From positions 299,066 to 363,065 of the forward strand of contig NW_022279550.1 of the NCBI RefSeq assembly GCF_000004075.3: 64,000 nucleotides of DNA, in the 5' to 3' direction. Both the position numbers and the translations under genes were made by a program. Source of the stretch: Cucumis sativus. Taxonomy: Eukaryota; Streptophyta; Magnoliopsida; Cucurbitales; Cucurbitaceae. This document shows positions 57,332-64,000 of the stretch, piece after piece (positions within the stretch are counted from its first letter, which is position 1; every line of letters starts with the position of its first letter). The notes beneath the pieces are model-generated. The model saw only the letters and a list, made by a program, of their open reading frames with translations, did not search any database and was not told the origin of the DNA.

Positions 57332-60300
57332 TTATCCTAGTGTTGCAGGCTTTATAAATGAGAACTCATCTCCTTCTTTAGTTTGAATTGTACTGTGGGG
57401 TTGCTCTGTTTCAGCGATTTGTTGTATTTCATCTCCATCTTTTACATCAACATTAATCGATTCACTTGTTGACGCTTGTGTAGGTGTTGCTAATGGATCC
57501 CCCTCGTAATCAGATGACTCAAGGTCCTCATACGTAGGCACACGTATGGAGTGTCCTGTAGTTTTAAACCGTCGCAATGAGTGTAGAGGTGAAGCATTTG
57601 AACTACCTCCGAGGGTTTTAGTTGCTGAGGCTCGTTTAGCCCGCTTCTTCTTGGCCGTTTCCTGCCATTTCATGAGTGCCTTTGATGTCTGTTCATCAAA
57701 GATGGACTCTTCATACCTGAACCCATCTGCATTAACCCGTAAACGCCATCATGCGACCAACCTTATGCCTCATAACAGTATGATTGAGTTGGAAAGAATA
57801 GAAGAAGAGAAGATAACGTATATACCTGATTTACAAGGGCGTATATTGAAGCGTAACATAGCTGCATAGAAATAATGCTACTACCCTACGAAACCATAAG
57901 CAGATCCAAACCTTGTGGTAAAAAAGCTCTTTATAGAAGACAAGATAATTGAAGCGTTCATGAAGAAAGACTAACTTACCCTAAACCAACTTTTATAATT
58001 GTAAGGATGTGACCATCAAAGAAGCAAGAATTCAGGCCAAAAGAATACTGCACAAGCAACCACATCGTTTATTGTAGCTTATGCATTACACAAACTTGTA
58101 ATTGTATAGAGTCAAAAGAGAGTATGTTTTGATTGTCACCTTCATTATTGTCTCATCAGATAGTTATTTATATTCACATTGTATGTGCCTTTAAACATGA
58201 CTAATTAAGACTGTAATGTTAATAAGAAACTTCTCAAAGTTCATGAACCATAAATAAAACTTAATTCCTGGTCAAGGGGTTGATATAAATAATGGTTAAG
58301 AAGAATACCAGTGTAGACAAAATATAGGTGGTCTGGAATGCATTCTGCATGTACCAAATGAACAAATGATCAGATCAACACCAAAACACACCTTTCTCTA
58401 GATATAGTCTGAACTGTAACAACTCCTAACCTTATGTGCTACATATGAGAAGTTCCTGTTACCTGAAATAAAGAAAAATGCATGAGATGAAGAATCAGTT
58501 GAGGGCGGCCGAACCAGAAATACTTGTCGGATCCTTGCACGAGTGGAATTCCCTGGACCACTGCATGTTTCTCAGAGATTTCAAGAGCCATTCTAGTCAA
58601 AATGGCTTGAAGTTTTGATCCAACGGCTAAGATTATCTGTGTGAGGTTAAAACAGACATCGTCGTATAATAACTAACTAGCCAATCTGGTGAATTTCACC
58701 TCAAGAAAGAGATTTTCCTTACAAGCAGAGGGATAAATGATGCCCAGAACAATGTATGCCATCCTGAAAAATGAAAAAGTCTTCTTTATAATCAAACTTA
58801 TCAAACTGTTCGTGAAGTCAAAATCATTAGTTAAAAATAAAGTTATCTTACCAGATAAATTAAGGAGCAGGAAGATCACAAATGACGACCATAGAAAAGG
58901 ACTGCCAACAAAATCATTAAAAAAGAGAAGTTGAATCGGCATAACAAGTTAAAAGAATTTAGATGACAGATTATTACCTCACACCGACGACTACCTTGAA
59001 GTCATCTTCTAATGACCTTTTGATATATCTCTGGAAGTTAAATTTACTTCCAGGTGCTAAATGAACCTACAAGAGTATTACATCACTTTCAAAAATTTGA
59101 AGCTGCGATCAATCTAGTGCTTTGCAATCGAGAAGATGAGAACTCACTGTTATGAATCCATTGCGTAGCGTCAAGTAATCAGCCTTACTAACAGACCCAT
59201 AAAATTGCCTGAAGAAGCAACTCTGCAACATAAAATCAAATCTGAGTTATTTCATTTTCCCTCCGGTGACTTCAAATTTCTATTTGTTGATGGAATGTCA
59301 AGCTCTCAAATTCATATAATTGTTAATGAAAATCTTGGCAAATATAGACATTAATAGAAATTTAGAGAAACTTCTCGTACAATATAGAAGAAAAGGAAGA
59401 CGTGTCCAAAAGCTGTGTGCTTTCACAAAAGATGTCTCGTGAGTAAGCCTAAATCTTGCAGGATCTGTACAAAGAAGAATAACCAATTTTGGATCAACAA
59501 ACATGTGAAGCTACAAAGTTCATGCTAAGGAATTGACAAATAAACTCTGATTTGAACCCATGAGATAAAAGAATCACAGTTCAACAAGCGTAAAATGACA
59601 GACCGTTGAAAAACTCATAGTTATGCGTTGAAGTTTCCTGCTCCCACTCCTTCCAGCCTCGAATCTGAGCAGAAACACTTCTGTAAATAACAAAGCGATA
59701 AAGTAGGCCGAAATTCACACGGCAATGATCCCAAAAGTTAACTACTTGACATAACTAAGACCAATTGTCAGACTGGTCATTTTTCCTGATTTACTCTAAG
59801 TCATGGCTCATATGCTGCATTTTGCTTTATATGGGATTCAACGCAAAGCACAATAATATGCTAAGTTGAATTGAATTAAAGAAATTCTAGCAAGCTTGCC
59901 ATTCCCCAACAGATAAAAAGTTCTTTCTTTTTAAGAACGCCTAACAATTCAATATAAATATTATGCAAGGAGAACGATGTATTAACACAATCGCCCCTAA
60001 TACTGATTGCCCAACTGTAGTAACATATTATGTATTGTTTACAGCGCTTTAGCTATTGAAAAGAATTGATTCAAGTAGTTGCATGCAAGACTTAAAATAA
60101 AACCAAAACATAACTTTACCTTTATCCTTCCAAGTGTCATTGTGATAACACTAAAGAGCACATGAAACACAGCTAAGAAGAAAATGAGAATATGCAACTG
60201 ATGCAATCCATCAATGGATATAAGAGACACCTTACCCTGTTTGAAAGAATGAGCAATGTTATAGACCTTCCACTATTTAGCAACACTTAAGTTTGTAAAA

Positions 60301-61132
60301 CAAAGGGTAAGAAGCATGAGACAGTGGTCTTACATCCTCACACGAGACAACATTGTGACCTCCAGCCAATGATCTTCGAATTAGCCATTGTAGTCTCCGG
60401 TGATGTTCGTCTTCATCGGTTGAGGCATTTTTCTCTTCACGGCGACAGGGCAACATGGAGTTTGCAATGGCCGGAGGAATACAAATTTGGACAATATATG
60501 CTTGAGCAAAAGTCAGAAGCAGGGAGATGAAACCCAAAATCATCAACTCTGCAAAAATTTTATGGAATGTCAATCGCCATCTCTTGGTTTTTTTTCTTTT
60601 TTCTCTCGTATTCAGAAAGTTTGATTAAATGTTTGATGTACGAATATTGTAATACCCACCAGCCTTAACCTTCTCCAGAGCTTCATACAGAGAACTCTTG
60701 TGCTTTTTTGTCAACCACTAGAGGAACAACAAATACAATCAGAAATGAATGGCCTAATTGCCAACAGAACAAATGGGTGGATTTGGGCTATGAAATTGTT
60801 TTCTTATTTAATAAAAAAATAATAAAGTACACAAGTATTGCTCGTACTTTTACACCCAAAAGCTTACAAATATAATATTATATCCTCGTTGAGACAAGTG
60901 AAAATCAAAACTAATCGAGAAAGAAATAACATAAAAAAAGTCAATGAATTACCGTTCCAAGTTTGTGAATAACATTTTCCAAGACAATGGAAATAAGAAC
61001 GAAAAAGAAGCAAACAGCAGCAACAGCCCAGGTGGGTGTGTTATCGAGATCCCTGGAGTGGGAACCGCCGTCTCCACCGGACGCGGCGGCGCCAGTCAAT
61101 AAAAGGCAGAAGCAAAGACAAAAAACAGACAT
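57332..61132 (-). CDS. MLO: MLO-like seven-transmembrane protein (AtMLO5/7/8/9/10 group)
   Basis: Plasma-membrane protein with seven membrane segments and a C-terminal calmodulin-binding helix; this subgroup includes pollen and synergid members (NORTIA is MLO7). Minus-strand exons: 61132-60953, 60717-60660, 60548-60334, 60236-60120, 59664-59604, 59464-59381, 59222-59148, 59066-58978, 58901-58852, 58763-58723, 58636-58463, 58344-58309, 58047-57980, 57885-57826, 57726-57332. About 568 residues expected. Blocks: [106 protein letters not shown] and C-terminal DEFSFIKPA. It starts with a signal-like [14 protein letters not shown], as in this group. Frame breaks: two T lost at 59391-59394, one base at about 57834 and one at about 57703. 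Exon 14 reads LQYTPLVNQ where the family has LPLYALVTQ. Confidence 0.92.
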
Positions 61133-63267
61133 AAGAAAGAAGAAGAAGAAGAAGAAGAAGAAAGAAGAAAAGGAATAAATTTTGGAAAAGTAAAGTGAAG
61201 TAGTAATCAAAGGTGTGTAAAATGAGGGATGAAGTTCAACATTATTGAATTGGATGACCCAATGGGTGGGACGATGGATCCCACCATCCATGTGTGATTA
61301 TTTAATAATGAGATGAGAGGTTCCAATTCAAATATTTTAAAACTGCACGTTAAAACTCTAAAAAACAAAGGTTACACAGATAAATAAACGGATCTGCACG
61401 CCACCAACGCCAATTATACTATCACTCCAAGTCCATCCAATTAAATGGGCCATTTTTTTCTGAACAATAATTGCAAAGGAAAGACGACGATGAGATGTCC
61501 AGAGGTTTTGGAGGGGAGACCTCCACATACCACATTCTAATAGAGTAACAGATAAGAAAAAAAAGGTGGGGCGGGTCCATTTTGTTTTGTAGCGGGGACG
61601 GCTTTAGCTTTGTGAGTTCATTTAATCCCAAATGAAAGAGCTATCAGCTATGGGTGTGCCATAAAAGTCACAAGTCTGAGTTTATAGTGATCCATTTTGC
61701 AGTTCCGGTGGCGGAGCCTTCCTTACCTTTCCCCCTCTTTTTATTACTCCTCTCCGCCCTCCAGGTTCGCCATTTTCTGCATTCCCCACCCCCCATCCTC
61801 TCCTGTTTTTATTTTATTTTTTGATACACACCTACTACTCAATGCTCAACCATCATTAACATCATCTTCTTCTTAGTTTACACATTAATTCAAACTTTTC
61901 TTATCTTGAAAAAAGAAAACCAAATCCACTCTGCTTAGTTAATTACTTCTTTTCTTTTTCATATTCAAATCTACTCTAATATTCAAGGTATGTGAAATTG
62001 TAAGTCATTTCTTTTAAATACCAAAGATCTTATATACAAAATTACATTTCTTTTTTCTTCTAATGTTAATATTCCAAGCAGACCTAATTTGGGAGATTTT
62101 TAACAAAAACTGTTCTTCAGTTCAGCTGGATAAACTTATAATTCTTTCTTTTATGATTGTTTTTCAAGGAAATTTTGTATCTAATAGTTGATGAACTTTA
62201 AAGTCTAATAGATGATATGAAGAGCCTCAACGTTGATAGCTAAATTCGTAAGTTAACCAAAGTTAGAAAGATAATTAGAAAATTAACAAAAATAGTACCT
62301 TTCTTGTTTCATATTTTAAAAGTATAGCATCCTTTGAGAAAATTTATTTTTTTTCCATTCCAAGATTCTTTTCCAATTGATCTAATTCTTCCAAGGATTT
62401 ATCACAAGTCCATCGTCGAAATTGAACTATATAATGCTTACATAGTATGATTTCATAGCAACTTTGCCTTCGTTCATTGATTATGCAATATTAATTTGTG
62501 TATTAATTAAAAAAAGTCAACGTTTTTGTATGATCTCAAATCAAATAAAACTTTAGAACACATAAATCCTAACAAAGATTCTCGTAGCAAATTTGATCGG
62601 AGAAGAGTTGGCTTCAATTTCAAATCTTTAACAGAAAAACTAACTCTCTAGATGCATTTCACTTAGAGAAACTCTTTAATGGTGAGAAAAACAAAATTAA
62701 AAGTTCTTACAATCCTGATATTTTGAAATATAAAACAAAAAAAAAAGATGGTTTCCTCAATCTTTCAATAAAGTTTTCTTTTTTACAAAAATATCACAAT
62801 AATATAGGGAGTAGGGACCGCGTTTTTCACATGGTGGCTTCGCTGGGCCCTTTTTGTATAATAATTAATTCCTTTCCACATATACATACATATAGACATG
62901 TATGACAAATAAATATATATAACAAATTAAATCAAACTAGGGGGCTGTAAAATCTTTTTTCTTCAACCTAGCTAGTTCATGAGTTTTAATTAAAAACTTT
63001 AACTCCAAATCTATTATGATAATGTGAGAAGTGATTCTAAACAACTCAATAGATTCTAGGCACTAATTGACAAAAATGTTCATATCTCAGTTTGTTAAAA
63101 GTATCAATAACGACATATCAACTTTCAGGACAATATAATTGATATATACTTTATAAATTTATTAAACATTTAGAAATCTGTAGGAATCAAGTAAATTAAA
63201 AACTAACTTTGTATTGTGTTTTATATATTTTGAATGGAAGGAATTAAGGTAGGTTAAGGAATTAGAG
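61133..63267. other. Intergenic region between MLO and PILS (divergent promoters)
   Basis: A GAA tract at 61135-61171 lies just upstream of the MLO start and would be in its 5' UTR. The rest is AT-rich. The open frame upstream of the MLO ATG (to 61291) is a poly-Phe translation of the GAA tract and is not counted as coding. No other gene seen. Confidence 0.55.
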
Positions 63268-63973
63268 ATGGGGTTGTTGTCTTTATTGGAGGTGGCATCC
63301 ATGCCCAATATACAACTCCTCCTTATTTCTTTATTGGGAGCTTTCTTAGCCACTGATTATTGCAACATTCTTCCTCCCCATGCTACAAAGTCTCTTAATA
63401 AGGTATCATTATTATTATTTCATTCTATATTAACTCATTCCATTGTATATATGTATGTATATATATTCTGATTAATTGTTTTGTTATTACTGCATGTGCA
63501 GATTGTGTTTGCTGTTTTCACCCTTGTCTCATGTTTGCAAATTTGTCCAAAACGGTCACCTTTCAGGACATTATTTCATTGTAAGTTAATAAACTTTTCC
63601 TTTTGTTAAATTTAATATAATATATGAAGCTATTTAATGTTGATGTATATATAGGTGGTTCATGCCTGTGAATATTGGATTTACGTTCTTATTTGGAGGA
63701 ATGTTGGGATGGACAATTGTGAAAATTTTGAAACCAAAGCCATATCTTGAAGGCCTTATCGTTGCTTCATCTGCTACTGGTGAGTGAGATATATAGTCGT
63801 CTTAAGAATGGATTAATTAGTGAATTAATATATATCATACAAACATACATAGGGAACTTGGGAAACCTTCTTCTGATAATCATCCAGCCATTTGTGGGAT
63901 GAGGGGAATCCTTTTGGGGATCGTGAAACCTGTACTTCTCGTGGATTGTCTTATGCATCGTTTTTCCATGGCG
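63268..63973 (+). CDS. PILS: PIN-LIKES (PILS) auxin carrier, 5' part, cut by window end
   Basis: ER-membrane carrier of the Mem_trans family that controls intracellular auxin. Exons seen: 63268-63402, 63502-63580, 63655-63779, 63853-63973; a donor (GCG|GTACGT) follows, so the gene continues beyond the window. MGLLSLLEVASMPNIQLLLI, GAFLATDYCNIL, then KIVFAVFT, FMPVNIGFTFLFGGMLGW and GLIVASSATGNLGNLLLI match the N-terminal half, which forms about five membrane helices. Four one-base changes break the frame: a lost C in 63521-63523, a lost C near 63884, a lost G near 63896-63898 and an extra T in 63961-63965. Without these the exon sums keep phase. About 155 residues of roughly 400-420 are covered. 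Confidence 0.88.
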
Positions 63974-64000
63974 GTACGTAATTATGAATGTATGTATTAT

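Noticed and set aside
61133..61291. 53-residue extension of the MLO protein
   Set aside because: It is translation of the GAA repeat (poly-Phe); related MLO proteins begin near the [12 protein letters not shown] signal segment.
726..63973. Programmed frameshifting or RNA editing to explain the indels
   Set aside because: Breaks occur at unrelated sites without slippery-sequence or structure features, in five gene families where none is known.

Overview
The window is nuclear DNA of a eudicot plant. The genes have many short exons with GT-AG introns, the spacers are AT-rich, and every recognisable protein is a plant type: KCBP kinesin, DGAT2, ARID/HSP20-like, PP7 phosphatase, NADPH-thioredoxin reductase, ATL RING-H2, MLO and PILS. 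A cucurbit is my guess from general familiarity with the repeat families; nothing seen here proves it.

Layout. 1-15758 (+): KCBP, a calmodulin-binding minus-end kinesin with 23 coding exons. 15759-20217: spacer with a tandem array of units of about 310-355 bp and CACTA-like debris. 20218-27018 (+): DGAT2, 9 exons. 28792-33971 (+): an intact ARID plus alpha-crystallin-like chromatin protein, 12 coding exons, 510 aa. 34540-44276 (-): a PP7-type Ser/Thr phosphatase whose fourth intron is 5.6 kb and holds a Ty1/copia remnant. 44940-45278 (+): a small basic protein of unknown function, divergent from PP7. 49825-52875 (+): NADPH-thioredoxin reductase, 2 exons, 392 aa, intact. 56121-56666 (-): ATL RING-H2 E3 ligase, 181 aa, intact. 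57332-61132 (-): MLO protein of the AtMLO5/7/8/9/10 type, 15 exons. 63268-end (+): first four exons of a PILS auxin carrier.

The introns hold most of the mobile DNA. A TRIM (miniature LTR retrotransposon) family has two complete copies, one remnant and one solo LTR. An Au-like tRNA SINE with a 16-bp target-site duplication sits inside a LINE ORF2 remnant. A second SINE is split by an insert. A LINE-like 3' end recurs at least six times.

The strongest unexpected signal is a quality signal. Five genes (KCBP, DGAT2, PP7, MLO, PILS) are well conserved in sequence and splice sites yet carry about 25 small exon indels, nearly all single-base and mostly losses, often in homopolymers. ARID, thioredoxin reductase and ATL have none. 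Uncorrected long-read assembly errors explain this better than simultaneous decay of five unrelated genes, but the sequence alone cannot prove it. The genes form no operon or pathway cluster, and I found no convincing new biological system.
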